Source: Pedobacter foliorum
GTDB lineage: Bacteria; Bacteroidota; Bacteroidia; Sphingobacteriales; Sphingobacteriaceae
NCBI RefSeq assembly: GCF_013266735.1
Contig: NZ_JABSNU010000016.1
Coordinates: 1 to 64,000, forward strand
Reading direction: 5' to 3'
Length of the DNA: 64,000 nucleotides
This document shows, piece by piece, positions 44,069-52,659 of this stretch; the stretch's first letter is position 1, and each line of letters begins with the position of its first letter. The notes under the pieces are model-generated. The model ran no database searches. It saw only the letters and a program-made list of their open reading frames with translations, and had not been told where the DNA came from. Both the position numbers and the translations under genes were made by a program.

Positions 44069-44614
44069 TTATCCATAAATAATTAAAAGAAGGAACAAAA
44101 AAAGGTGCAATTTATCACGTAGGTACATGTATGCACGTCTAAGTTGAGTTTTAACAGTATTGATTGAAATATTTAATTTTTCAGCAATCTGGGCATAACT
44201 TAGACGATCTACAGCATGTAATAAAAATACATTTTTACGATCTGCAGGTAAGCTATCCACTACATCGATAATTTGAGCGTACAATTTCATTCGATCAGCA
44301 ATATCCTCTTCTTCCTCTTCAATCTCTATTTCTGAAGAAAATAGACCCTTTCTTTTCTCTTGTACAGCTTCTCTCCTCAGATAGTCGATACAACTATACT
44401 TTATTGCCTTATAAGAATAAGCATTAAAAGAAGTTTTTAAACTCAAGGTCTCTCGGTTATTCCAAAGCGTAATGAAAAAATTCTGAACAATATCTTCGGC
44501 CACATCACTATCTCCAATCCAATTCATGGCAAGCAAACAAAGGCGCTTGTGGTGTGTTCTAAATAATTGTTCAAAAGCAGCTAAATCAATAGGAATATTC
44601 CTTGTTGTATCCAA
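44069..44614 (-). CDS. ECF RNA polymerase sigma factor (FecI type)
   Basis: 181-aa sigma-70 family protein of the Bacteroidota polysaccharide-locus group. Region 2: F-E-Q-L-F-R-T-H-H-K-R-L and D-V-A-E-D-I-V-Q-N-F-F-I-T-L-W; region 4: L-P-A-D-R-K-N-V-F-L-L-H and Y-A-Q-I-A-E-K-L-N-I-S-I-N-T-V-K. The protein ends with a hydrophobic tail (L-F-L-F-L-L-L-I-I-Y), seen in many of these factors. It heads the sigma-FecR-SusC-SusD set and should direct transcription of susCD. Confidence 0.92.
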   Translation of the reverse strand: MDTTRNIPIDLAAFEQLFRTHHKRLCLLAMNWIGDSDVAEDIVQNFFITLWNNRETLSLKTSFNAYSYKAIKYSCIDYLRREAVQEKRKGLFSSEIEIEEEEEDIADRMKLYAQIIDVVDSLPADRKNVFLLHAVDRLSYAQIAEKLNISINTVKTQLRRAYMYLRDKLHLFLFLLLIIYG

Positions 44615-44684
44615 TATGCTGAGGCTAAGAATTAATCTGGAATGATTAAATCAATATTAAATAATTTTATCTGTATTATAAAAT

Positions 44685-45236
44685 CTATAACAGATCAACC
44701 TTACACCTTTCATTTTTAAGAGTAATTAAGCAACTTTCATTATTATAGCTTTCTTTTAAGCTGGCTTCGTTCTTTTTATACTCGGTTTTGAGGTTCTTTC
44801 TATTTAGCCCTTGTGCAAACCGCCTAATGTCTTCTTCACTTTTCAATATCAACCCTGGCACCTGTTTAGGTTTGTTATTATCCCCTATAGCGACCATAGT
44901 AAAGTAACTCGTATTGGTGTGTTTGATAACATGCGTTTTCAAGTTTTCTGAAATGACTCTTATTCCTATAATCATAGAAGTATTACCTACATAATTTACT
45001 GATGCCATTAAAGAAACCAGTTCACCCACCTCAACAGGAGCTAAAAAATCGACAACATCAATAGAAGCCGTTATACAATAACCATCTGAATGTTTTGCCG
45101 CACATACATAAGCAACCTTATCCATTAAACTTAAAATAATCCCTCCATGTATTTTACCCCCAAAATTAGAGTAAGAAGGTATCATAAGTTCTGTAAGTGT
45201 CGTTTGAGAATTCTCTACCGGTTTAAAATCTTGCAT
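44685..45236 (-). CDS. Acyl-CoA thioesterase, hotdog fold
   Basis: Hydrolyses acyl-CoA to free acid and CoA. 183 aa with the YciA/BACH-type hotdog: N-F-G-G-K-I-H-G-G-I-I-L-S-L-M-D-K-V-A, containing the catalytic Asp, then I-D-V-V-D-F-L-A-P-V-E-V-G-E. A charged C-terminal tail of about 40 residues is longer than in YciA. Between the sigma gene and tonB, but with its own 70- and 117-bp gaps; no functional link to either is seen. Confidence 0.85.
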   Translation of the reverse strand: MQDFKPVENSQTTLTELMIPSYSNFGGKIHGGIILSLMDKVAYVCAAKHSDGYCITASIDVVDFLAPVEVGELVSLMASVNYVGNTSMIIGIRVISENLKTHVIKHTNTSYFTMVAIGDNNKPKQVPGLILKSEEDIRRFAQGLNRKNLKTEYKKNEASLKESYNNESCLITLKNERCKVDLL

Positions 45237-45275
45237 AAATGAGTCTTTTGATATGCAATTTAGTTTTTTATCAAT

Positions 45276-45308
45276 AAAAAAGGGGCTGTAAACTTAATTA
45301 CATCCCCT
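45276..45308 (-). terminator. Intrinsic terminator of the tonB-like gene
   Basis: On the minus strand, AGGGGATGTAA / TTACAGCCCCT (one mismatch) is followed by six T. It lies 45 bp after the stop at 45354. Confidence 0.75.
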
Positions 45309-45353
45309 AACCCTATTCTTAATATTGAGAGCGTATCGAATACCTATATATAG

Positions 45354-46214
45354 TTATCTGCTTATAGTAAATGAAAGTGGCATATTATACCTAACCCTAA
45401 CATTTTGATCATTTTGTTTACCTGGTTTCCACTTTGGCGATTTACTAATTACCCTCACGGCCTCTTCATCACAACCATAACCGATTCCTCTCAAAACAGT
45501 AACATTAGAAACAGAACCATCTTTTTCTACTACGAAACTGATATAAACCCTACCCTGCGCATCAACTTCCTGCGCTGCATTTGGATATCTTAAATTCCTT
45601 TGTATAAACTTAGCCCAAGCCTTCATCCCTCCTTCAAACTCCGGATAAGATTGAATATCGGTCATATCATGGATTCCATTATCCTCCTTAACGCCGTTTC
45701 CATCGCCACTACCGGTACCTATTCCATTCCCAGTACCCTCAATAGGAACCGAACCAAGAGAAGTTTCAACACCAGACTGTGTAACAGGCCCTACTGCTGC
45801 ATGATCCATCTCCACTAATGTTGGCGGGTCTGCAAGCACTGGCCTATCTACAACTATTGGATTAGAAACTGGTTTAACAGTTTTAATTTTCTCTTTTATA
45901 GGCTCAGTTTTCGGCATATCCATCTTTTCCTGAGGTTTTGGTTTCTCAATTTTACGCTCAGCCAGAGTAATATCAATAACACGATCATCCTTGATAGGCG
46001 CTACAGTTTCAGAAGGTTTTTCACCAATAACATGTTTATAAATCATTGGCCCGGCAAAAAATAGCACAAATAATGGAGCAGCAATAAACAAAGCGCGTGC
46101 AGTTGTGCCTGATGATTGAGATCTTAATGAATAAGCACCATAGTTTTTGTTTCTGTTTTTAAACACAAGATCGAGCCACTCTGTCTTGTGTAAATTAGAT
46201 GAGATGTTAAGCAT
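45354..46214 (-). CDS. Energy transducer TonB
   Basis: Couples the proton motive force to outer-membrane receptors such as the SusC here. The frame is open to 46349, but the first real start is the ATG at 46214: M-L-N-I-S-S-N-L-H-K-T-E-W-L-D-L-V-F, the usual opening (W-L-D-x-x-F-x-x-R-N-K-x-Y-G-A-Y-x-L-R) of Bacteroidota TonB. One membrane helix, then a proline/lysine linker (E-K-P-K-P-Q-E-K), a glycine-rich stretch, and the TonB C-terminal domain (Y-P-E-F-E-G-G ... F-I-Q-R-N-L-R-Y-P ... G-Y-G-C-D-E-E-A-V-R-V). No exbB/exbD adjacent. Confidence 0.9.
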   Translation of the reverse strand: MLNISSNLHKTEWLDLVFKNRNKNYGAYSLRSQSSGTTARALFIAAPLFVLFFAGPMIYKHVIGEKPSETVAPIKDDRVIDITLAERKIEKPKPQEKMDMPKTEPIKEKIKTVKPVSNPIVVDRPVLADPPTLVEMDHAAVGPVTQSGVETSLGSVPIEGTGNGIGTGSGDGNGVKEDNGIHDMTDIQSYPEFEGGMKAWAKFIQRNLRYPNAAQEVDAQGRVYISFVVEKDGSVSNVTVLRGIGYGCDEEAVRVISKSPKWKPGKQNDQNVRVRYNMPLSFTISR

Positions 46215-46703
46215 AATGTCAAGTATTAGTTTTAAAGAGGATGTAGAACATCCATATATTCCATAACACTTTAAAAAAAACTTAAAAAGAAAGAGTTTTT
46301 CAGAAAAACAGATAAAAATGATCTCTCTGTTAAAAAACAGCCAAAACAATAGTTTTAGTAATTTTCACTGCTTTTAGAGGAAAATATTAGGAATTTTAAG
46401 GCAAAAAACCTTGAAAATGAAAAAATCCCCTCAAAAAATATAAAAATAAATGAACAAACAGTATATTTACCCTTCGAGAGGCCAACTTAAGCGTCATTTC
46501 AGAAAATGACACAGAAATTAGACAAATAGTCTAACACCCCTAAAAAAGCTACCTCTTTAACTTATTCTTCTTATTAAAAACTGGTTTTCATCAAAAATGT
46601 TCAATTTTTGCTTTAAAATTTGCTAACATTTGTATTTTTACAAACAATTTGATGGAAATAATTAATTAATAATCCTATTTTTGGTAAAATTTTAAACAAA
46701 TAA
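46215..46703. other. 489-bp AT-rich gap upstream of glnN
   Basis: No coding frame is credible. It contains two consecutive short inverted repeats, GTCATTT/AAATGAC (46493-46510) and TTAGAC/GTCTAA (46518-46534), then TTTGTA/TACAAA around 46630-46645, close to the glnN promoter. Any of these could bind a nitrogen-responsive regulator; that is speculation. Confidence 0.4.
46649..46683 (+). promoter_or_regulatory. Candidate glnN promoter
   Basis: TATTTTTG at 46676-46683 fits TAnnTTTG; a TTG lies at 46649-46651 with a 24-bp spacer, longer than ideal. It ends 20 bp before the ATG. The inverted repeat TTTGTA-N4-TACAAA is just upstream. Confidence 0.45.
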
Positions 46704-48890
46704 ATGAAAAGCTTAAGAACAATTGCATTAAGAGAGGCGCAAACGAGAGTTTCACCAGAAGTAAAGGCTCCTTCAGCCAAGATTTCTGAATTTTTCGGCG
46801 TTAATGTTTTTGACAAAAGAAAAATGAAAGATTTCTTGTCAAAAGAGGTTTATCAAAAATTGGTTTCATCCATTGACTCGGGTGAGCTAATTAATCATGA
46901 AGATGCCAATCACATCGCAACAGCTATGAAAAGCTGGGCAATGGCTAAAGGTGCTACTCACTATACTCACTGGTTTCAACCTTTAACTGGTACTACAGCT
47001 GAGAAACATGATTCATTTTTTGAACCAAGCAGCGATGGTGCAATTGAAGTATTCGCAGGAAGTGCATTGGTTCAACAAGAGCCGGATGCTTCAAGTTTCC
47101 CTAACGGCGGTATCCGCAACACTTTCGAAGCACGCGGTTATACAGCATGGGATCCTTCTTCCCCAGCTTTCATTATGGAAAGCAAAGCTGGTAAAACACT
47201 TTGTATTCCAACTGTTTTTGTTGCATATACTGGTGAAGCCTTAGATTATAAAGCTCCTTTATTGAAAGCACTTTCAGCGATGGATAAAGCAGCGGTTGAT
47301 GTTTGTCAATATTTCGACAAGAGCATTACTAAAGTAACTGCTTCTTTAGGTATTGAGCAAGAATATTTCCTGGTTGACCGTGCGTTATACAATGCTCGTC
47401 CGGATTTAGCCTTAACAGGACGTGCATTATTTGGACATATATCTGCAAAAGGACAGCAATTAGAAGATCATTATTTCGGATCTATCCCTGAGCGTGTGTT
47501 CACTTATATGGTTGATTTTGAAAACGAAGCCTTAAAATTAGGTATTCCATTGAAAACTCGCCACAATGAGGTTGCACCTTCTCAATTTGAGTGTGCTCCA
47601 ATTTATGAAGAAATCAACCTTGCCATTGACCACAATCAATTGCTAATGGACCTGATGGAAAAAGTAGCTTTAAGACATGACTTTAAAGTGCTTTTGCATG
47701 AGAAACCATATGCAGGTATCAATGGATCAGGTAAACATAACAACTGGTCGTTAATTACTGACACTGGTAAAAACTTATTATCTCCAGGAAAAACTCCTAA
47801 AAACAACCTGATGTTCTTAACATTCTTTGTTAACACCATCAAAGCTGTTCATGAGCACGCTGACTTATTAAGAGCAAGTATTGCTTCAGTAAGCAATGAT
47901 CACCGTTTAGGTGCTAATGAAGCTCCTCCTGCGATCATCTCTATCTTCCTTGGTTCTCAATTAGCTGAGGTATTAGACGAGATCGAATCATCAAGAAGCA
48001 TCATTAAAAAAGTTAAAAATGAAGATTCTTTATGGTTAGGTATCCCTAAAATCCCTCAGATTTCTTTTGATACTACTGACCGTAACCGTACTTCTCCTTT
48101 TGCCTTTACCGGAAATAAATTTGAATTGAGAGCTGTAGGTTCTTCTGAGAACTCTTCTGCACCAATGACAGTATTGAATGCTATTGTTGCTGATCAGCTT
48201 ACTAAATTCAAAGTTGAGGTTGATAAATTGATTAAAAAAGGTGAGAAAAAAGATGTTGCCTTATTAACTGTAATCAAAAAATACTTAAAAGAATCTAAAG
48301 ACATCCGTTTCGAAGGAAATGGTTATAGCCAGGAGTGGGAAGATGAAGCTGCAAGACGCGGTTTATCAAATATCAAAACTACACCAAAAGCGCTTGATGC
48401 TTATGTAACTGAAAAAACAGAAGAACTGTTTACTAACACCAAAGTATTTAGCAAAAGAGAATTACATGCTCGTCATGAGATCTTATTAGAGAGCTATTAC
48501 AAAAAACTTCAAATTGAAGCAAGGGTAATGGGCGAAGTAACCAACAGCATGATCATCCCTGCTACAATTGCTTACCAAAACTCTTTAATTGAAAACGCTA
48601 AAGGATTAAAAGAACTTGGTTTAAGTGGTGATGCTTTAGCAACTCCGCTATCAATCATCAACAAAGTATCTGAGCACTTAAACATCGTTAAAACTAGCAT
48701 TGATGCAATGCTTGAGCAACGTAAACAAGTAAATGCTATTGAAGATTCACGTGATAAAGCAATTGCTTATGATGAGAAAGTAAAATCATACTTCGATACT
48801 ATTCGTTACCATACAGATAAGTTAGAACAAATTGTAGATGACAGCGTTTGGCCTCTACCTAAGTTCAGGGAATTATTGTTTTTAAAATAA
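46704..48890 (+). CDS. glnN: Glutamine synthetase type III
   Basis: ATP-dependent amidation of glutamate, main ammonium assimilation enzyme. The 728-aa length, the N-terminal F-G-x-x-V-F region and K-G-A-T-H-Y-T-H-W-F-Q-P-L-T-G motif mark GSIII rather than GSI/II. Catalytic segments: G-I-E-Q-E-Y-F-L-V-D, the H-N-E-V-A-P-S-Q-F-E metal/Glu block, N-G-S-G-K-H-N-N-W-S and N-R-T-S-P-F-A-F-T-G-N-K-F-E-L-R. Single gene with its own promoter and terminator. Confidence 0.97.
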   Translation: MKSLRTIALREAQTRVSPEVKAPSAKISEFFGVNVFDKRKMKDFLSKEVYQKLVSSIDSGELINHEDANHIATAMKSWAMAKGATHYTHWFQPLTGTTAEKHDSFFEPSSDGAIEVFAGSALVQQEPDASSFPNGGIRNTFEARGYTAWDPSSPAFIMESKAGKTLCIPTVFVAYTGEALDYKAPLLKALSAMDKAAVDVCQYFDKSITKVTASLGIEQEYFLVDRALYNARPDLALTGRALFGHISAKGQQLEDHYFGSIPERVFTYMVDFENEALKLGIPLKTRHNEVAPSQFECAPIYEEINLAIDHNQLLMDLMEKVALRHDFKVLLHEKPYAGINGSGKHNNWSLITDTGKNLLSPGKTPKNNLMFLTFFVNTIKAVHEHADLLRASIASVSNDHRLGANEAPPAIISIFLGSQLAEVLDEIESSRSIIKKVKNEDSLWLGIPKIPQISFDTTDRNRTSPFAFTGNKFELRAVGSSENSSAPMTVLNAIVADQLTKFKVEVDKLIKKGEKKDVALLTVIKKYLKESKDIRFEGNGYSQEWEDEAARRGLSNIKTTPKALDAYVTEKTEELFTNTKVFSKRELHARHEILLESYYKKLQIEARVMGEVTNSMIIPATIAYQNSLIENAKGLKELGLSGDALATPLSIINKVSEHLNIVKTSIDAMLEQRKQVNAIEDSRDKAIAYDEKVKSYFDTIRYHTDKLEQIVDDSVWPLPKFRELLFLK

Positions 48891-48925
48891 ACCAAACCCC
48901 TAATAACCAACTATTTTTTAGTTTT

Positions 48926-48961
48926 ATAACCTCCGCTTTAATTAGTGGGGGTTATTTTTTT
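48926..48961 (+). terminator. Intrinsic terminator of glnN
   Basis: Twelve-bp stem (48926-48937 with 48944-48955, two G-U pairs) and a run of T, 36 bp after the stop codon. Confidence 0.85.
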
Positions 48962-49015
48962 ATTAGTTAGTGTGTTTTTTTTCTACATTAAAGTTTTAAC
49001 ATTAAGGGGTTTCCC

Positions 49016-49023
49016 TATCTTTG
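49016..49023 (+). promoter_or_regulatory. -7 box of purM
   Basis: TATCTTTG, a perfect TAnnTTTG match, ends 7 bp before the purM ATG. Transcription would begin at or just before the start codon, so the message is probably leaderless or nearly so. Confidence 0.6.
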
Positions 49024-49030
49024 CAGCAAC

Positions 49031-50212
49031 ATGAGTGATAACAGGTACAACCAGCGTGGCGTTTCTGCCTCGAAAGAAGATGTGCACCAGGCCATCAAAA
49101 ACATAGATAAAGGTATTTTTCCGCAGGCTTTCTGCAAGATTATCCCTGACATTTTAGGCAATGATGAGTCATTTTGCAATATTATGCATGCTGATGGTGC
49201 AGGTACAAAATCTTCCTTAGCTTATGTTTACTGGAAAGAAACAGGTGATATTTCTGTTTGGAAAGGCATTGCTCAGGATGCAATCATTATGAATATTGAT
49301 GATTTAATCTGCGTAGGTGCTACAGACAATATTTTATTGTCATCAACAATTGGTCGTAATAAAAACCTGATTCCTGGAGAAGTAATTGCTGCCATTATTA
49401 ATGGTACCGAAGAAATTTTAGCTGAACTTAGATCCCAAGGCATCTCTATTTACTCTACTGGTGGTGAAACTGCTGATGTTGGCGACTTAGTACGCACAAT
49501 CATTGTTGATTCAACCGTAACATGCCGTATCGAGCGCGATAAGATCATTAGTAATGATAAAATACAGGCTGGTGATGTAATTGTTGGTTTATCTTCTTCT
49601 GGACAAGCTAGCTACGAAACTGAATACAATGGTGGTATGGGATCAAATGGTCTTACCTCTGCCCGTCATGATGTATTCGATAAATCTGTAGCCAACAGTT
49701 ACCCTGAAAGTTTCGACCCGGCTGTTCCTTTCGACCTGGTATTTTCTGGTGGAAAGAAATTAACTGATCCTGTTAAAATTGATGAGCAAACTGAAGTAAC
49801 TGCCGGTAAATTGGTATTATCACCTACGCGCACTTATGCTCCTGTTATTAAAAAGGTATTAGAAGGCCACAGATCTCAAATTCATGGTATCGTTCATTGC
49901 AGTGGTGGTGCACAAACTAAAGTGCTTCACTTTGTTAATAACGATGTTCATATCATAAAAGACAATCTATTTCCAATTCCGCCACTGTTCCGTTTAATAC
50001 AGGAACAATCTGGCACAGACTGGAAAGAAATGTATAAAGTATTTAATATGGGTCACCGTATGGAATTGTATGTTCCGGCTGAAATAGCTGAAGATATCAT
50101 TGCCATCTCTAAAAGCTTTAATATTGATGCGCAGATTATTGGCCGTGTTGAGGCTTCGGAGCAGAAACAAGTAACAATTGTTTCTGAAAACGGCGAGTTT
50201 GTTTATAATTAG
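49031..50212 (+). CDS. purM: Phosphoribosylformylglycinamidine cyclo-ligase (AIR synthase)
   Basis: Fifth step of purine synthesis (FGAM to AIR). 393 aa, the longer Bacteroidota version. ATP-grasp-like PurM features: H-A-D-G-A-G-T-K-S-S, M-N-I-D-D-L-I-C-V-G-A, Y-S-T-G-G-E-T-A-D-V-G-D, V-G-L-S-S-S-G and V-H-C-S-G-G-A-Q-T-K. It acts directly after PurL, which is encoded 14 kb to the left with a similar leader-poor promoter. Its 3' side is occupied by the mobile element. Confidence 0.93.
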   Translation: MSDNRYNQRGVSASKEDVHQAIKNIDKGIFPQAFCKIIPDILGNDESFCNIMHADGAGTKSSLAYVYWKETGDISVWKGIAQDAIIMNIDDLICVGATDNILLSSTIGRNKNLIPGEVIAAIINGTEEILAELRSQGISIYSTGGETADVGDLVRTIIVDSTVTCRIERDKIISNDKIQAGDVIVGLSSSGQASYETEYNGGMGSNGLTSARHDVFDKSVANSYPESFDPAVPFDLVFSGGKKLTDPVKIDEQTEVTAGKLVLSPTRTYAPVIKKVLEGHRSQIHGIVHCSGGAQTKVLHFVNNDVHIIKDNLFPIPPLFRLIQEQSGTDWKEMYKVFNMGHRMELYVPAEIAEDIIAISKSFNIDAQIIGRVEASEQKQVTIVSENGEFVYN

Positions 50213-50228
50213 TAAGCTAAATTATAGC

Positions 50229-50568
50229 ACGCCCGTCATCCTGAATTTATTTCACTGTTGTCCGGAGAAAGTTTTATAATAAATTTTAACCGGACAGCCG
50301 ACTTACAAATGGCTGCAATATTTGGCTTCTGAAATATTATTTTCCTGAATATTGCAGCTATAAAGAGTTAAGAATGCTAAAACACGAATTATAATCTAAT
50401 TTTCTCCGGACAGCCGGATTTAAATAGGAATTTTAAAAATGGGAAAAACAGAGGGCTTGCTTTTTCAAAAGACAAAAAAAACACTGTTGTTAGCTTAATT
50501 TAAATGATTTAATGGTGTGTTTAGATTTTAACCGGACAACAGTGAATTTATTTCAGGATGACGGGCGT
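50229..50568. repeat. REP palindrome (39 bp) split by the 288-bp element
   Basis: Outer arms ACGCCCGTCATCC (50229-50241) and GGATGACGGGCGT (50556-50568) are exact inverses. Between them is TGAATTTATTTCA, present twice (50242-50254 and 50543-50555) because of the insertion. Removing element and one duplicate restores a 39-bp hairpin of the GTCATCC...GGATGAC type. Confidence 0.85.
50255..50542 (+). mobile_element. 288-bp MITE-like non-coding element, copy 1
   Basis: Ends CTGTTGTCCGG (50255-50265) and CCGGACAACAG (50532-50542) are perfect 11-bp inverted repeats, and 13-bp direct repeats flank it. No open frame of use. Inside: hairpin GCTGCAATATT/AATATTGCAGC (50312-50322, 50348-50358), and end-like sequences repeated internally (TTTCTCCGGAC at 50401, TTTTAACCGGACA at 50284 and 50526), as if two smaller units were nested. 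Copy 2 (55156-55444), inverted, differs at about three positions. It sits between purM and a shared terminator. The transposase acting on it is not in the window. Confidence 0.85.
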
Positions 50569-50580
50569 ATTAAAACGAGT

Positions 50581-50626
50581 GCTTAAAAAAAGAGACTATA
50601 TTGCAATACAGTCTCTTTTTTTAAGC
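50581..50626. terminator. Bidirectional intrinsic terminator
   Basis: A perfect 17-bp stem (50581-50597 with 50610-50626) contains A7 and T7 runs, so it can serve both the minus-strand SGNH gene ending at 50648 and purM from the left; for purM it is now 370 bp from the stop because of the insertion. Confidence 0.85.
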
Positions 50627-50647
50627 CAAATTATCAACAGAATCTTA

Positions 50648-51340
50648 TTATTTCTGCTTTAATGCTTTTGCTATCCCCTGCTCAACAAGTGGTTCCATTA
50701 TAGCATAACCTGCTTTATTTGGATGAATACCATCCTCTGCCAAGCTCTTAGGCAAGCCATTTCTTTCATCTTTCATCGCCGAGAAATAATCAACATAAAT
50801 GAGTTTATTTTTTTCTGCATAGGCTTTAATCCATTTATTCAGGGCAATTACCTTATCCGCAGGCTCAACTTCTGGTTTCCATGGGAAAGCGAAAGCAGGT
50901 AACACTGAAGAAAGCACTACCTTGATATTGTTTGCACGCGCTATCTCAGTCATAGCCGAGATGTTATCTTCAATCATTTCCAAAGTTGAAGGACCAGTAT
51001 TACCGGCGATATCATTGATTCCGCAAAGCATTACAACAACTTTAGGTTTTAACGCCACTACATCCTGATGAAAACGGATTAGCATTTGCGGAGTAGTTTG
51101 CCCGCTAATTCCACGACAGATATAAGGTTTAACAGTAAAGAACTCAGGATGATTGTTTTTCCATCCCTCAGTAATAGAATTACCCATAAAAACGACTCTG
51201 CTTTCGTTCTTTGCAGGCGCGCTTAGTTTAGCATTCTCTTCCTGATATCTTTTTAAATTAGCCCAGTCCTGTGCCTGAGTGAATTGAATGGAGAATAAAA
51301 TGGCTGGAATGACCAGCCATTTTTTAGAAATTATTTTCAT
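50648..51340 (-). CDS. Exported SGNH/GDSL hydrolase
   Basis: A 230-aa esterase/lipase-fold enzyme with signal peptide (cut near T-Q-A-Q). Catalytic Ser in F-M-G-N-S-I-T-E-G-W, block II Gly in R-G-I-S-G-Q-T-T, Asn in L-C-G-I-N-D-I-A-G-N, and the final D-G-I-H-P-N-K-A-G-Y. Relatives remove acetyl or other acyl groups from sugars. Last gene of the GH92-transporter-SGNH set, so deacylation of the GH92 substrate is a fair guess. Confidence 0.88.
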   Translation of the reverse strand: MKIISKKWLVIPAILFSIQFTQAQDWANLKRYQEENAKLSAPAKNESRVVFMGNSITEGWKNNHPEFFTVKPYICRGISGQTTPQMLIRFHQDVVALKPKVVVMLCGINDIAGNTGPSTLEMIEDNISAMTEIARANNIKVVLSSVLPAFAFPWKPEVEPADKVIALNKWIKAYAEKNKLIYVDYFSAMKDERNGLPKSLAEDGIHPNKAGYAIMEPLVEQGIAKALKQK

Positions 51341-51366
51341 ACTATTTATTTGGTTAAAGTTATTTT

Positions 51367-52611
51367 CTAGTGTTTTACCTTATAGAATTTATAAGCAAAC
51401 ATAAAGATCACAATATAACAGATTATTGGCGTATAATATGCATGCGCTGTACCAAAAGAGTCTGCTACAACTCCCATTAGAAGTGGAAAAAATGCACCAC
51501 CAACAACTCCCATTGATATAAATGAAGATGCTTGTTGCGTATGCGACCCCAGATTTTTAAGTCCAAGACTAAAAATAGTCGGAAACATGATACTAAAGAA
51601 GAAGTTGATCATCAAAAGCGCACCAAAAGAAATCATACCTAAGCCTTGGGCGACGATGATACACATAACTATATTGCCCAATGCAAATGCAGCCAACAAC
51701 TTGTTAGGTGCAATAAAACGCATAAGGAAGGTACCAAGAATACGCCCAACAAGCATCATACCCATAAAAAAGAATCCCATGACATAAGATGCTTTAGATG
51801 AGCTAAAGCCAACTATTTCATGAGTATAGTTAATAAAAAATGCCCATGTTCCGGCTTGTGCAGCAACATTAAAGAATTGAGCAGCAACCGCCCAAACAAA
51901 ATGTTTGTGTGCAAACAACTTCTTACCTGGCTCAACATCAACGTTAACCGCATCAGCATCAGCTGAAGAAACTACGTGAGGATCTATTAAATCTGGTACT
52001 TTAACAAAAGAAAATGACACTGCAACAAGTAGAATAACAGTACCAATAACAGCATACAATACCTTAACAGATGTAAGATCGGTACTTCCTTCAACATTGT
52101 TAGACAACAAAAAATACCCTCCTATAACCGGCCCAATCATAGTGCCGACTGCATTAAAAGTCTGTGCAAAATTGATACGCAAGTCACTGGTCCGCTGATC
52201 TCCTAACGAAGCAACAAATGGATGTGCAACTGTTTCAAGAGTAGACAATCCACAACCAACAATAAACAATGCGATCCCAAAAAAAGCAAAAGAAGAAACA
52301 TTAGCCGCTGGAATAAACAAAAAAGCCCCCGCAGCAAAAAGCGACAAGCCTAAGAGCACTCCTTTTTTATACCCAAAACGTTTCATAAATAATCCCGCAG
52401 GTATCCCCATCACTGCATACGCTCCAAAAACTGCAAACTGAACAAAGCCTGATTGAAACTTAGACAAGCTCATGGTTTGCTGAAAATGTTTATTCAATAC
52501 ATCCGCCATTGTAATTGCAATACCCCAAAACATAAAGAGGGACGTAACAAATACCATAGTTACCAAGAATTTCTTCTGGGTAAGGGCTACTTTAACTTTT
52601 AATTCACTCAT
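51367..52611 (-). CDS. FucP/NagP-like MFS sugar symporter
   Basis: 414 aa, about 12 helices. The helix-4/5 region R-I-N-F-A-Q-T-F-N-A-V-G-T-M-I-G-P is the FucP-family signature, different from the XylE-type porter at 17869. Such carriers take up fucose, glucose/galactose or N-acetylglucosamine with protons. Position between GH92-3 and the SGNH gene (gaps 26 and 48 bp) suggests import of the released sugar, probably mannose or an N-glycan sugar. Substrate is inference. Confidence 0.88.
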   Translation of the reverse strand: MSELKVKVALTQKKFLVTMVFVTSLFMFWGIAITMADVLNKHFQQTMSLSKFQSGFVQFAVFGAYAVMGIPAGLFMKRFGYKKGVLLGLSLFAAGAFLFIPAANVSSFAFFGIALFIVGCGLSTLETVAHPFVASLGDQRTSDLRINFAQTFNAVGTMIGPVIGGYFLLSNNVEGSTDLTSVKVLYAVIGTVILLVAVSFSFVKVPDLIDPHVVSSADADAVNVDVEPGKKLFAHKHFVWAVAAQFFNVAAQAGTWAFFINYTHEIVGFSSSKASYVMGFFFMGMMLVGRILGTFLMRFIAPNKLLAAFALGNIVMCIIVAQGLGMISFGALLMINFFFSIMFPTIFSLGLKNLGSHTQQASSFISMGVVGGAFFPLLMGVVADSFGTAHAYYTPIICYIVIFMFAYKFYKVKH

Positions 52612-52659
52612 GGTTCTATAATAAATGGTTAATTTATTGGTTGTTTGGTTAGTTTATAA

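Noticed and set aside
46215..46349. N-terminal extension of TonB
   Set aside because: The extra 45 residues are phenylalanine-rich translation of AT-rich spacer; the normal TonB start is M-L-N-I-S-S-N-L-H-K-T-E-W.
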